A DNA stretch of 35,933 bases from Muribaculaceae bacterium (lineage in GTDB: Bacteria; Bacteroidota; Bacteroidia; Bacteroidales; Muribaculaceae), in contig JAFLTV010000021.1 in NCBI GenBank assembly GCA_022509105.1, forward strand, positions 1 to 35,933, in the 5' to 3' direction. This document shows positions 15,447-27,670 of the stretch, piece by piece. A program made the translations under genes and the position numbers. The notes under the pieces were generated by a model. It had not been told where the DNA came from, searched no databases, and saw nothing but the letters and a program-made list of their open reading frames with translations. How positions within the stretch are numbered: position 1 is the stretch's first letter; each line of letters starts with the position of its first letter.

Positions 15447-18400
15447 TTATCTTGAAAGCTCATTCAGATAATCATTCATCAATTGGCTTCTCTGTTCGGG
15501 GTTGATAGTCTCAAAAGGAATTGCTGATACAATAACGGTGCCTTTCCCGTTTCTGTTTATAATTCCTGCCGCTTCTCCCGTGTCGGAATATTCCATAAAG
15601 ATATTGGAATTGTTTCCTGCAGGAGAAAGGATGTCCGGATTCTCCACGATATAACATTTCTCATTGAGAGTATTGTTGTAATCAAGACGTTTCGACTTGA
15701 AGTTGCTTCTTGAGATACTTACTTTCCCGGAATGGGGTCTCTCACCGCTGTTAAGGGAAATTCCTAAGACATTTCTTGCAAAATCGCTGCTTCCGGAAGG
15801 AGAACGGTCGTCAAAAAGGTCACTGGCCACGTATGTGCCTGTTACTAAAAGGTCGCCCCCGGCCTTTACATAGCTTCTTATCTTTTCCTGCAATTCTTTG
15901 GGGAAAGCTGTATACATGATTCCGGAATGGCCGAATCCTACAACCGTGGATTTCTGTTTTCCGAGGATAAGATCCACAATGGGATAATTGTTGAGGTTCA
16001 CATCTCCGTTTTCAACAGCTGATGCGCTTGCCGACACAAATCCTTTTCCTGATTGAGCTATCGCGTTCCCATGAACGTAGGCATAATCGAAAGTGTTGCC
16101 TGCAATCACAGTCGCAGCATAATTACCGTCGCTTTGTCCGAAACGGTCTCCTGCGCTGCGTCTGAATTCATTCTGATATCCTATGAAGGAAATGTCCTTG
16201 ATATAAGGCACTCCGAATTCGGTTGTGGAATAAAAACCGGCCTCATTACCGCTGCTGGCGCTCATTGGAGCGGCGATTCTTGTAAATCCGTTTACAATCA
16301 GAACCGGTTTGTCTCCCCCCTCCTTTAATGCCAGGGTTTCCGACGGGAAAGAGCGGCCGCCGTCATTTGCAGCTATGATTTGGAATGAATGAATGTCGTT
16401 GTCATTAACCTTTACAGTGAAACTCCTTGAAGAAGTTTCTCCTAATTTATGGAATCCTAAATCATCTCCGCTTCTCTCCATAATTATATATCTGTCCGGA
16501 GTGGCAGTAGGTTCCAAAGGATCTTCAGTAGGCTGCCATGACAGTTTATATTCACCCTTCTTGGTGCGTGAAATATAGAAATCTTTCACAGGAAGAGGTT
16601 GAACTATAAATTTCCGGTCTTTTCTTTCGGCAATAAACCTTCCGATTGATTTATAGATAGAGCGACCCACAGTGAATTTGAAATTAGGGTCGAGGCCATA
16701 CTTCATGTCGGCATAGTTCTGATGACTCATGAATTCAATAAGGGATGCCGGGACTTCCGGAGTGTTTGCCTCTGCATATTGCTTATCCCACATGGATCGC
16801 CTTGTCCAGTTTGGCTCCCATGTCTGTCGTATATCCATGGTTATCTGGCGCATAAGCATATCTGTCAGGGCTCTCGAAATCGTTCTTGGAGTTCCATCTG
16901 CATAATATGCGCCGTCTCTTGTGTAATATATGCCCAGTGTACCGATGAAAGTGTCGTTATCGCGTTTCCCGGCATCAGAATGAAGGGCCATGGAGACGTC
17001 GATAGGGATATTGAGACCTTCCCGACCGGGGAGAACTCGCGAGCCTCCGGCAAGATAATTCACCCATTTTCCTCTTGTGGAATAATCGTCTTTATAGTCA
17101 TCTTTACCATGGAAAGGAGAATATATGTATTCCGGAAAACCGGCCCAATGCAACCAATAGCGTGCTCCTTCAAGCCAACGGGGTAGTCCCGAGGTTATAA
17201 ATTGTGGAGTATAACCGCTCTTCGAGGCCTCTTTTGCCGCTTCCAATTGTTCATTAAATTCATCCAGGGCTTCGGCGTCGTCTTCATCATCAAAAGATAG
17301 TCCGGAAATATACTCAAGGTCCGTTTCTTCCGGAGTTGAAGGATCTACTAAAAGGTCAGTCCTTCGGTCGCTTCTTTCTATATTACCCATGCCTCCGCCA
17401 ATTTTCACGGCGTCGGCTGTCAGTATTTTTCCCGCTTTCGAAGACATGTTTGAAAGTGTCACGATCGGCTCTGTATCGCTATATCCGGCCTCCAGCGGGA
17501 ATGTGCCGAGATACACCCAGGTGCCTCCGCTCATGGTCTGGTTAACCCTGAACTCCTTGGAACCTCCAGAGTAGTTTACAGTGTAACGTGCATCCTCCGT
17601 TGAATTGGGAAGAGTCTTATAGCTCACGTAAACTGCATATTCGCCATCTTCAGGAATGTCTGCATACCATGCTGCGAGAGATTCTTTTCCTGAAGTGATT
17701 GTTTTTGTTTGCCTGTATGTGCCGTTTTCAAAGGGATTTTCCGTATCTCGGAATCTTTCCAGGTCATAGATGAATCCTTCGCCATCCCCGACTGTCCATT
17801 TCTGGCTGCCCGTTTTTTCTTTGTAGTAAGGTTGTGAAAAAATTTCTCCACCTTCATTGGTGTCGTTATCGACGATGACTTCGTTTTTATTGATATTTCT
17901 TTCACGGGGAAGAAGAACATAACCGCCTGCATTTTCAATCATAGGCACCACATAAGGATAAATATATCCCATTGTATAAGTGTCTTCACACACCTGGAAG
18001 AGTTGCGGACGTTGCCAATACCAGTTGCCGCTTCCCGGCTTGAAATACCGTCCATGGCTTGCCCACATTGCCACTATATCTCCTTCCATGCCGTTTTTAG
18101 CTTTTGACAATGGCTCGGCCTCCACCACGAAAGGAGGATTATTCCTTGCAGACTCAGGCAGTTTGTCGATGGTTGTGATATAGTAGGAAAGTGGTTTGTC
18201 TCCGTTAACCACAAGTCTTATCTGATAATCAGATACTGAGTCCGGAAGATGGTAAGCGACCTGTTTGCTAAGATCGTTGATTAGTTCTTTGTTTACAGGG
18301 AGATATGTGAAATTTTCGTTTAAGGAGACTCTTGCAGTCCTTGAGCCGGCATCGGTCTTAACACTGTTCACACGCAAACCTCCCGGATTAAGCTGGTTGG

Positions 18401-18746
18401 GTATCCAGTCCAGAATGCCTGCATTGACAGCTAATGTCAATGAATCGCTTAAAACCGGATCTGTGGGTTTTTTTGGCGCTGACTGACTTTTAGTGGTATT
18501 CTTTTTGGTTACTTTTTTTGCGGGTGCCGTGTTTTTTCCTTTGCTCCTCTGTCGTGAGGCAGCTGTGTTGTTTTTGGAATTTTTATTGTTTCCGGCTTTT
18601 GAATTGTTCTTTTTCGTAGCTGTCGTGGTAGCTTTCCCTTTCCCTGTCGCCTTTTTCACTGCGGCGTCAGCATCGAAATTGCAACAAAGAGAAGCCGCAA
18701 TAATTATCGCGGCGAATGCTGAAATGTATGTCCTGATTTTGTTCAT
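15447..18746 (-). CDS. Secreted N-acetylmuramoyl-L-alanine amidase-like protein with inserted golvesin-type domain
   Basis: A 1099-residue exported protein. Signal peptide 1-28 (ending DADA), then a Lys/Thr/Asn-rich low-complexity linker to about residue 98. Amidase_3-like motifs occur in two blocks: H231 (MWASHGRYF) and E282 (LLPRERN), then H589 (ALHSDAG) and E671 ([10 protein letters not shown]), matching the zinc ligands and catalytic glutamate. Between the blocks, about 310-455, sits a beta-sandwich like the golvesin/xanthan-lyase carbohydrate-binding module ([17 protein letters not shown]...[10 protein letters not shown]). Residues about 715-805 look like a fibronectin III domain, and the rest ([10 protein letters not shown]...) like an alpha/beta domain of the ThuA/amidotransferase type. 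It is the first gene of the four-gene operon; peptidoglycan cleavage in the periplasm or at the surface is inferred. Confidence 0.82.
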   Translation of the reverse strand: MNKIRTYISAFAAIIIAASLCCNFDADAAVKKATGKGKATTTATKKNNSKAGNNKNSKNNTAASRQRSKGKNTAPAKKVTKKNTTKSQSAPKKPTDPVLSDSLTLAVNAGILDWIPNQLNPGGLRVNSVKTDAGSRTARVSLNENFTYLPVNKELINDLSKQVAYHLPDSVSDYQIRLVVNGDKPLSYYITTIDKLPESARNNPPFVVEAEPLSKAKNGMEGDIVAMWASHGRYFKPGSGNWYWQRPQLFQVCEDTYTMGYIYPYVVPMIENAGGYVLLPRERNINKNEVIVDNDTNEGGEIFSQPYYKEKTGSQKWTVGDGEGFIYDLERFRDTENPFENGTYRQTKTITSGKESLAAWYADIPEDGEYAVYVSYKTLPNSTEDARYTVNYSGGSKEFRVNQTMSGGTWVYLGTFPLEAGYSDTEPIVTLSNMSSKAGKILTADAVKIGGGMGNIERSDRRTDLLVDPSTPEETDLEYISGLSFDDEDDAEALDEFNEQLEAAKEASKSGYTPQFITSGLPRWLEGARYWLHWAGFPEYIYSPFHGKDDYKDDYSTRGKWVNYLAGGSRVLPGREGLNIPIDVSMALHSDAGKRDNDTFIGTLGIYYTRDGAYYADGTPRTISRALTDMLMRQITMDIRQTWEPNWTRRSMWDKQYAEANTPEVPASLIEFMSHQNYADMKYGLDPNFKFTVGRSIYKSIGRFIAERKDRKFIVQPLPVKDFYISRTKKGEYKLSWQPTEDPLEPTATPDRYIIMERSGDDLGFHKLGETSSRSFTVKVNDNDIHSFQIIAANDGGRSFPSETLALKEGGDKPVLIVNGFTRIAAPMSASSGNEAGFYSTTEFGVPYIKDISFIGYQNEFRRSAGDRFGQSDGNYAATVIAGNTFDYAYVHGNAIAQSGKGFVSASASAVENGDVNLNNYPIVDLILGKQKSTVVGFGHSGIMYTAFPKELQEKIRSYVKAGGDLLVTGTYVASDLFDDRSPSGSSDFARNVLGISLNSGERPHSGKVSISRSNFKSKRLDYNNTLNEKCYIVENPDILSPAGNNSNIFMEYSDTGEAAGIINRNGKGTVIVSAIPFETINPEQRSQLMNDYLNELSR

Positions 18747-18767
18747 GAATGGTCAGTTATGGGTTGG

Positions 18768-18797
18768 CAAAATTACACTTTTCCATTCAAATATCAA
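18768..18797 (-). promoter_or_regulatory. Promoter of the amidase-GT2-DUF4922-MFS operon
   Basis: On the - strand, TTG (18797-18795), 19 bases, then TAATTTTG (18775-18768), both consensus. The predicted start near 18761 leaves a leader of only about 15 bases before the ATG at 18746. Confidence 0.65.
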
Positions 18798-19031
18798 AAC
18801 CTGCCAGTTTTATCAAGTCTCTTTAAAGCTCGTGTTTTTATCTATTTACAATTTTTTTGGATAATTTAAAATTTAAAATAGTTCAATAAGCCTACTTCAA
18901 AAGTAAAGATTATCATGAAATGATAAAGATTAATTTAAAATAAACTTTATGCCATTTATAAATGTTAAAATAACAGCTGCAAATATTGATTTTGTGGTTG
19001 TTAATTTTTCATTATTAAAAATTTAGGAATT

Positions 19032-19406
19032 ATGGGATTTGCACAAGCAGTAAGAATAGGGTTGAACAATTTTTTCAACCCGACAGGTAGAGCTTCACGC
19101 AGTGAGTTCTGGTGGTATTATCTTTTTATCTTTGTGATAGCCGGTGTTTTAGGAGTTATCGGTGGCATGGTCTCCGCTCATGGAGGCGAAGAACAAACAT
19201 GGGTGGGAATAATTTTTGATGTTCTTGCATTTCTGATTGGTTTGTCTGTTTTCTTCGCATCAATAAGACGATTGCATGATATAGGAAAATCGGGATGGAA
19301 TTTGCTTTGGAATCTTATTCCGTTCTTTGGAGGCATTTATTTGCTTATCCTGTTCTGCAAACCGTCTCAACCCGGTGATAATGAATACGGACCCGAGCGA
19401 TATTGA
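19032..19406 (+). CDS. DUF805 small membrane protein
   Basis: A 124-residue protein of the YhaH/DUF805 family with three or four membrane helices. The opening FNPTGRASRSEFWWYYLF and the signature RRLHDIGKSGWNLLW (about 78-93) are diagnostic; the tail CKPSQPGDNEYGPERY is typical. Function of the family is not established. It stands alone between the divergent amidase operon and the GH13 gene and is closed by its own terminator at 19465. The 285-base gap upstream (18747-19031) holds the divergent promoter and otherwise A/T-rich sequence; I see no exact TAnnTTTG for this gene. Confidence 0.88.
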   Translation: MGFAQAVRIGLNNFFNPTGRASRSEFWWYYLFIFVIAGVLGVIGGMVSAHGGEEQTWVGIIFDVLAFLIGLSVFFASIRRLHDIGKSGWNLLWNLIPFFGGIYLLILFCKPSQPGDNEYGPERY

Positions 19407-19464
19407 CAAGAATATATTTATTTGATATTAAATAGATAAAAACGAAACAAAAAGGAAGGAACTC

Positions 19465-19497
19465 GAAGAGACGGTCAAACAGAACGACCGCCTCTTC
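19465..19497 (+). terminator. Terminator after the DUF805 gene
   Basis: GAAGAG (19465-19470) and CGGTC (19472-19476) pair with GACCG (19486-19490) and CTCTTC (19492-19497), with one A/C mismatch in the stem. A moderately T-rich tail (TTCTTCGTGTTTT) follows. Confidence 0.7.
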
Positions 19498-19578
19498 TTC
19501 TTCGTGTTTTATAGAATACTTATTTCTTTATTTCGCCTTTTCAAATAATAAAAAGAACAGATTAATTCTTAAAAATAG

Positions 19579-19609
19579 TTGATAATTAAATCATTAATAT
19601 TTAAATTCG
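19579..19609 (+). promoter_or_regulatory. Possible promoter of the GH13 gene
   Basis: TTG at 19579-19581, 20 bases, then TAAATTCG at 19602-19609, which departs from TAnnTTTG at one base. It would start the mRNA about 12 bases before the ATG, which is short, so another start is possible. Confidence 0.35.
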
Positions 19610-19627
19610 CGTAAAATTTTAAATATT

Positions 19628-21574
19628 ATGTTCATGAGAAACTCTTTATTTTTTATCGCTATCTTTTTGTTGGGAATGTTTCCCTTGAAGTTGAATGCAT
19701 CAGAGATTCAACATATAAATCCGCCCTCATGGTGGGTAGGAATGAAACTACCTCTGCAGATTATGGTTAACGGTCCTGATATCAGTTCCTATGATGTTAC
19801 GGTGAAAAATGGCAACGGTGTGAAGGTTACAGGAATCCATAAAGCTGAAAGTCCGAATTATCTCTTTATAGATCTTGAAATACCTCAAAATGCCAAACCA
19901 GGAACCTACAATCTTGTATTTTCAAAAGATGGCAAATCGTTTGAATATCCCTATGAGTTGGCAGCTCGCAGAGATGGGTCTGCTGATCGGGAGAGCTTTA
20001 CCACTGCCGATTTTATATATCTTATAATGCCCGACAGATTTTCAAATGGTGATCCGTCAAATGACAGCACTGACGACACTACTGAAAAAGCCAATAGAAA
20101 TTCTTTAGGTGGGAGACATGGAGGCGACTTGCAAGGCTTGATTAATCATCTCGATTATATCTCGGATTTAGGGATGACTGCAATCTGGAACACTCCATTG
20201 CTTCTTGACGACGACCGTCATGGTTCTTATCACGGATATGCGGCCTCTGATTATTATCAGATAGACCCCCGTTTCGGAGATAATGAATTATTCAAGGAGT
20301 TTGTTTCCCAGGCTCATAATAAAGATTTGAAAGTGATTATGGACGTTGTCACTAACCATAGCGGCACAAAAACATATTGGTGGGCCGAAGATCTTCCATT
20401 CCAAGATTGGATACATCAATTTCCTGAATACACCGGTTCTAACCATGCAAATTCTGCGATATTAGATCCGAACGCCTCAGAACTTGATAGAACTCTTGCT
20501 GAAAATGGCTGGTTTACGGGAGGAATGGCCGATATGAATCTAGATAATCCTTATTTGCTGCAATTTTTCAAACAATGGGCATTATGGTGGATAGAATTCG
20601 CAGATCTGGATGGTTATAGAGTTGACACTTATTGGTATAATGAGAAAGAACCGATGAGTGAATGGAACAAGGCAATCATTGAAGAATATCCGAACTTCAA
20701 CATTGTGGGTGAAACATGGATAAGCCAGACCCCGGCTATTGCTTATTGGCAGAAAGACAATAACAACCATGACGGATTCAATTCAAATCTTCCGTCGGTA
20801 ATGGACTTTCCTTTATTAAATGCAGCTAATTCTGTTTTTGGGAAGCCTCATTCCGAAACAAATGGTGAAAACGGAGAAAATCAGAGAAGAGGACGCAGAA
20901 ATAATGGTGCGAAAGCGTTATATGATGTAATCTCTCAAGACTATCTTTATCCCGATGTAAACAACCTCTTGGTGTTTACAAGCAACCACGACACCGACCG
21001 TGTGGGAGACGTGGTTGGTAAAGACATCGACAGGTTTAAGGCCATGATGGTTTTGTTTTCTACAGTAAGAGGTATACCGCAGATATTCTCCGGTGATGAA
21101 ATGATGTTTTCTTCTGTTGATCCCAAAACCGGCCATCCCGGATTGAGAGTTGATTTCCCCGGAGGTTGGGAGGGAGATGCTTTTGATTTCTTTACAGAAG
21201 AAGGCCGCGCTAATGCCGACACCGACTTCAACGGACAACCAATTGAGAAAGGAATGAGGAAGGAATTATACGATTTTTCAAAAAATCTTTTCCAGTGGAG
21301 AAAGAATGCCGACGTTATTCATAACGGTAAAACAAAGCATTTCATACCTACAAATGAGGGTTATGGCTATTTCCGTTATAATGATCAGGATGTGGTCTTT
21401 GTGTTTATAAACACTTCCGAATCAGAAACTATCAATGTGCCATGGAGCCGATATTCAGAGATTTCTTCAGGGTTGGGCTCAGGTAGAAATGTCCTAACAG
21501 GTGAAGAAATAACTATTACCGACGACACTCAGGTCGGCCCCATGCAGACCCTCGTCGTTGAATTTAAAAAATAA
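19628..21574 (+). CDS. GH13 alpha-amylase/neopullulanase, SusA-like, exported
   Basis: A 648-residue alpha-glucan hydrolase. A signal peptide covers about 1-24 (ending KLNA), then a cyclomaltodextrinase-type N-terminal domain (NPPSWWVGMKLPLQIMVNG), the TIM barrel from about 125, and a C-terminal beta domain. Conserved regions: DVVTNH (239-244), nucleophile D333 in GYRVDT, acid/base E362 in IVGETW, and the third acid D455 in FTSNHDTDR. This is the layout of SusA, the periplasmic neopullulanase of starch systems. A hydrophilic low-complexity insert (NGENGENQRRGRRNNG, about 412-427) lies before barrel region IV. No susB, susC or susD is adjacent. The GH2 gene starts 81 bases later. An ATG two codons downstream is an equally possible start. 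Confidence 0.9.
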   Translation: MFMRNSLFFIAIFLLGMFPLKLNASEIQHINPPSWWVGMKLPLQIMVNGPDISSYDVTVKNGNGVKVTGIHKAESPNYLFIDLEIPQNAKPGTYNLVFSKDGKSFEYPYELAARRDGSADRESFTTADFIYLIMPDRFSNGDPSNDSTDDTTEKANRNSLGGRHGGDLQGLINHLDYISDLGMTAIWNTPLLLDDDRHGSYHGYAASDYYQIDPRFGDNELFKEFVSQAHNKDLKVIMDVVTNHSGTKTYWWAEDLPFQDWIHQFPEYTGSNHANSAILDPNASELDRTLAENGWFTGGMADMNLDNPYLLQFFKQWALWWIEFADLDGYRVDTYWYNEKEPMSEWNKAIIEEYPNFNIVGETWISQTPAIAYWQKDNNNHDGFNSNLPSVMDFPLLNAANSVFGKPHSETNGENGENQRRGRRNNGAKALYDVISQDYLYPDVNNLLVFTSNHDTDRVGDVVGKDIDRFKAMMVLFSTVRGIPQIFSGDEMMFSSVDPKTGHPGLRVDFPGGWEGDAFDFFTEEGRANADTDFNGQPIEKGMRKELYDFSKNLFQWRKNADVIHNGKTKHFIPTNEGYGYFRYNDQDVVFVFINTSESETINVPWSRYSEISSGLGSGRNVLTGEEITITDDTQVGPMQTLVVEFKK

Positions 21575-21652
21575 CAAATATTCAGAATTTAGCCGTTAAT
21601 AAAATAAAAATTAATAACTTTAAGGTGTAAAACAAAAAATTCCTAACCTTAA

Positions 21653-24751
<3,099 letters not shown>

Positions 24752-24760
24752 GATGAACGC

Positions 24761-24814
24761 CAAGAATATTAGAAGAGCCGAGATTTAGATGTCTCGGCTC
24801 TTCTAATATTCTTG
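24761..24814. terminator. Shared terminator of two convergent genes, 23-bp perfect stem
   Basis: 24761-24783 is the exact reverse complement of 24792-24814, with an 8-base loop. There is no T-run outside the stem, but the outer stem is A-rich on the 5' side and T-rich on the 3' side in both directions, around a GC core AGAGCCGAGA/TCTCGGCTCT. This suits a bidirectional terminator between the GH2 gene (+) and the lipoprotein gene (-). Confidence 0.65.
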
Positions 24815-24831
24815 AAAATCTATGATATTAT

Positions 24832-25068
24832 TTATTTGGGGAGGCTGTCTTGTTGCTGAGCTGCGGCTTCTGTTTCAGTATATTCCACGTTCTCTGTTGC
24901 AACTGCATCGCCGTTCGGCTGCTCGGTAAATTCCACACCTTCTTCAGTAACTGTTGATTGAGTTGCCTCTACCGGTGCTCCCTCTGTTTGATTTTCTTCT
25001 GTTTTTGCGCCTCCTCCGCATGATGCGAGAAGGAAAAGTCCGAATATGGGTAATAAAAATTTTTTCAT
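24832..25068 (-). CDS. Small acidic lipoprotein
   Basis: A 78-residue predicted lipoprotein. MKKFLLPIFGLFLLASC gives a signal peptide with the lipobox LASC (Cys17), followed by GGG and an acidic, Glu/Thr/Gln-rich tail with no recognisable domain. The start is ATG 25068; a longer frame upstream would be translation of the tRNA and is rejected. Only 17 bases separate the ATG from the 3' end of tRNA-Ala, and no promoter lies between, so the gene seems to be transcribed with the tRNA and freed by tRNA 3' processing. Function unknown. Confidence 0.75.
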   Translation of the reverse strand: MKKFLLPIFGLFLLASCGGGAKTEENQTEGAPVEATQSTVTEEGVEFTEQPNGDAVATENVEYTETEAAAQQQDSLPK

Positions 25069-25085
25069 AATCTTGGTTTTTATTG

Positions 25086-25159
25086 TGGAGCATACGAGAC
25101 TCGAACTCGTCACCTCTTGACTGCCAGTCAAACGCTCTAGCCAGATGAGCTAATGCCCC
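25086..25159 (-). tRNA. tRNA-Ala (anticodon GGC)
   Basis: The - strand from 25159 folds as a full cloverleaf. The acceptor GGGGCAT pairs with ATGCTCC and includes the G3-U70 wobble that marks alanine tRNAs. D stem GCTC/GAGC, anticodon stem TTTGA/TCAAG with loop CTGGCAG (anticodon GGC), and T arm with GTTCGAGTC are present, and the discriminator is A. CCA is not encoded (ACA follows). 74 bases. Confidence 0.93.
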
Positions 25160-25188
25160 GATAAAAGAAAATCTCCTTTTTCTGTTGG

Positions 25189-25219
25189 CAAATTTATAAC
25201 CTTTAATTCATATTACCAA
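25189..25219 (-). promoter_or_regulatory. Promoter of tRNA-Ala and the small lipoprotein
   Basis: On the - strand TTG (25219-25217), 20 bases, then TAAATTTG (25196-25189). Both elements are consensus. Predicted start near 25182, about 23 bases before the mature tRNA. Confidence 0.65.
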
Positions 25220-25229
25220 ATTTTTCCAT

Positions 25230-25237
25230 TATTTTTG
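25230..25237 (+). promoter_or_regulatory. Promoter -7 element of the flavin reductase-like gene
   Basis: TATTTTTG matches TAnnTTTG exactly; a -33 TTG is not evident. Predicted start near 25244, about 32 bases before the ATG. It lies back to back with the tRNA promoter. Confidence 0.45.
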
Positions 25238-25275
25238 TAGATGATTACAGGATAATAATCATAACGTAAAATATC

Positions 25276-25836
25276 ATGAGAAAAGATTTCGGAAACAAAC
25301 CCTGGTGTTATCCGCAGCCGGTGTTTATTTTGGCTGCCTATGACAAGGATGGAGTGCCCAATGCAATGAATGTGGCTTGGGGAGGAATTCATTACGACGA
25401 CCAGATTGCAATGTGCATCAGCGCAGGACATAAAACAACAGCCAATATTCTTGAATCCAAAGCTTTTACCGTTAGCATGGCTGATGTAAAACACTTGGTG
25501 GCTTGCGACTATGTTGGAGTCGTTTCCGGCAATAAAGTGGCTGATAAATTTGAAAAAGCCGGATTCACTGCTGTGAAATCCTCTCGGGTTAATGCCCCTA
25601 TAATCAATGAATTGCCAATGACCATTGAGTGTGAATTGATTTCTTACGATCCGGAAATGTGCACTCTGATTGGAAGAATTGTGAATGTATCGGCAGATGA
25701 AAGCATCCTCGACCAAAATGGCAAGATTGATCCCGCTAAATTGCAACCCATAACTTTCGACCCTGTTCATAACGATTACCTTGTGATTGGCGAGAAAGTC
25801 GGGAATGCATTTAAAGATGGATTGTCATTAAGATAA
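25276..25836 (+). CDS. Flavin reductase-like (flavoredoxin-type) protein
   Basis: A 186-residue FMN-binding split-barrel protein. The start KPWCYPQPVFILAAYDKDGVPNAMNVAWGG and the later CISAGHKTTANILESKAFTVSMAD are characteristic of flavoredoxin/flavin reductase domain proteins, which bind FMN and may move electrons from NAD(P)H or ferredoxin in anaerobes. The partner is unknown. It has its own promoter motif, and 141 bases separate it from the fumarase start; that gap holds the hairpin GATTTC/GAAATC (25843-25860) without a T-tail. Confidence 0.85.
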   Translation: MRKDFGNKPWCYPQPVFILAAYDKDGVPNAMNVAWGGIHYDDQIAMCISAGHKTTANILESKAFTVSMADVKHLVACDYVGVVSGNKVADKFEKAGFTAVKSSRVNAPIINELPMTIECELISYDPEMCTLIGRIVNVSADESILDQNGKIDPAKLQPITFDPVHNDYLVIGEKVGNAFKDGLSLR

Positions 25837-25977
25837 TATCCGGATTTCTGAATTGAAATCTGAATGAAGATATTAAAACCGGACAGAATTGCAATTCCGG
25901 TTATATATATAAGTTTATAACTCACAAATAACATAAAAGACATGGCTCGGCCCTGTCTCCACTTAAACAACAAAAAT

Positions 25978-27627
25978 ATGCCAACTAAACCTTTTCATTA
26001 TCAGGAACCTTTTCCTTTAGGTCCGGACACAACTGAATATCAACTTATATCCAAAGACTACGTGAAGGTTGAAGACTGGAACGGACATGAAATGCTGGTT
26101 GTAGACCCCGAAGGTCTGACACTTCTTGCTAATGTGGCAAGTCATAATTGCTCTTTTATGCTTCGTCGTAAGCACAATGAAATGGTTGCGAAAATCCTTC
26201 ACGATCCTGAAGCCTCTGAAAACGACAAGTTTGTGGCTCTCACAATGCTTAGAAATGCAGAAGTTGCAGCAAAGGGTGTTTTGCCTTTCTGTCAGGACAC
26301 AGGCACTGCAATATGTTCAGCTTATAAAGGACAGCATGTCTGGACCGGTTGCAATGATGAAGAAAAGATCTCTTTAGGAATCTACAAGACTTATACAGAG
26401 AATAATCTGCGATATTCTCAGAATGCTCCTCTGACAATGTATGATGAAGTCAACACCGGATGCAATCTTCCGGCTCAGATTGAGATTCATGCCACAGAGG
26501 GCAACGAATATAAATTCCTTTTCATAGCCAAGGGTGGTGGTTCTGCAAATAAGACTTATCTTTATCAGGAAACCAAAGCTATCTTGAATAAGAAGACTTT
26601 AGTTCCTTTCCTGATTGAAAAGATGAAGACTTTAGGCACTGCTGCCTGTCCTCCTTATCATATCGCATTCGTTATCGGTGGAACTTCAGCTGAAGTTAAT
26701 CTTGCAACAGTGAAGAAGGCATCCGCTAAGTATTATGACAGCCTCCCCACTGAAGGAAATGAATACGGTCAGGCTTTCCGTGATGTGGAATTGGAGAAGG
26801 AACTTCTCGAGGCAGCTCAGAACATAGGTCTTGGTGCCCAGTTCGGAGGTAAATATTTCGCTCATGATATTAGAGTGGTCCGTCTTCCGCGTCATGGCGC
26901 TTCTTGCCCTGTAGGCATGGGAGTAAGCTGTTCTGCCGACAGAAATGTGAAAGCAAAGATAAATAAGGAAGGTCTCTGGATTGAGAAATTAGATGAATTC
27001 CCCGGCGAATTGATTCCGGTGGAATTGAGAAATGCAGGAGAAGGCGAGGTGATTGAGATAGACCTCAACCGACCCATGGAAGAAGTCTTGGCAGACCTGA
27101 ACAAGTATCCGGTTTCAACTCGTCTTTCTTTGAAAGGCACAATCATTGTTGGCCGCGACATCGCTCATGCAAAGATCAAGGAAAGACTTGACGCAGGCGA
27201 ACCGATGCCTCAGTATCTGAAAGATCACCCCATCTATTATGCCGGACCCGCTAAGAAACCTGAAGGTATGCCATCGGGTTCATTCGGTCCTACAACCGCA
27301 GGACGCATGGATTCCTATGTCGATCAGTTCCAGGCAGCCGGCGGCTCAATGATTATGATAGCAAAAGGTAACCGTAGTCAGCAGGTGACAGATGCTTGCA
27401 AGAAGCATGGCGGTTTCTATCTCGGCTCGATCGGTGGACCTGCTGCAATTCTTGCTCAGAATTCTATCAAGAATGTTGAATTGCTGGAATATCCTGAACT
27501 CGGAATGGAGGCAATCTGGAAAATAGAAGTTGAAGATTTCCCCGCTTTCATTCTTGTCGACAACAAGGGTAATGATTTCTTTAAACAAATCAAGCCTCGT
27601 TGTCCGATGGATACTTGCTCAAAATAA
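25978..27627 (+). CDS. Class I fumarate hydratase (4Fe-4S)
   Basis: Converts fumarate and malate, here probably in the reductive branch to succinate used by Bacteroidales. The 549-residue protein contains both domains of the FumA-type enzyme. Cysteines C105 ([10 protein letters not shown]), C224 (TAACPPY) and C318 (VSCSADR) fall at the positions I recall for the E. coli FumA cluster ligands, and [25 protein letters not shown] and GRDIAHAK are conserved. The ATG at 25978 is preferred to 25942: it gives the usual family length (about 548), follows an A-rich start context, and the 12 extra residues have no family character. Oxygen-sensitive cluster enzyme; no partner gene next to it. Confidence 0.93.
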   Translation: MPTKPFHYQEPFPLGPDTTEYQLISKDYVKVEDWNGHEMLVVDPEGLTLLANVASHNCSFMLRRKHNEMVAKILHDPEASENDKFVALTMLRNAEVAAKGVLPFCQDTGTAICSAYKGQHVWTGCNDEEKISLGIYKTYTENNLRYSQNAPLTMYDEVNTGCNLPAQIEIHATEGNEYKFLFIAKGGGSANKTYLYQETKAILNKKTLVPFLIEKMKTLGTAACPPYHIAFVIGGTSAEVNLATVKKASAKYYDSLPTEGNEYGQAFRDVELEKELLEAAQNIGLGAQFGGKYFAHDIRVVRLPRHGASCPVGMGVSCSADRNVKAKINKEGLWIEKLDEFPGELIPVELRNAGEGEVIEIDLNRPMEEVLADLNKYPVSTRLSLKGTIIVGRDIAHAKIKERLDAGEPMPQYLKDHPIYYAGPAKKPEGMPSGSFGPTTAGRMDSYVDQFQAAGGSMIMIAKGNRSQQVTDACKKHGGFYLGSIGGPAAILAQNSIKNVELLEYPELGMEAIWKIEVEDFPAFILVDNKGNDFFKQIKPRCPMDTCSK

Positions 27628-27670
27628 ATTCTATTTTGATAAACAGCTGAAATTCTTATATATAAAATAT

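Noticed and set aside
24761-24814. End of an insertion sequence
   Set aside because: No transposase or flanking target duplication is seen, and the position between convergent stops fits a terminator.
25069-25131. Upstream extension of the small lipoprotein
   Set aside because: These 21 codons are translation of the tRNA-Ala gene; the signal peptide starts at the ATG at 25068.
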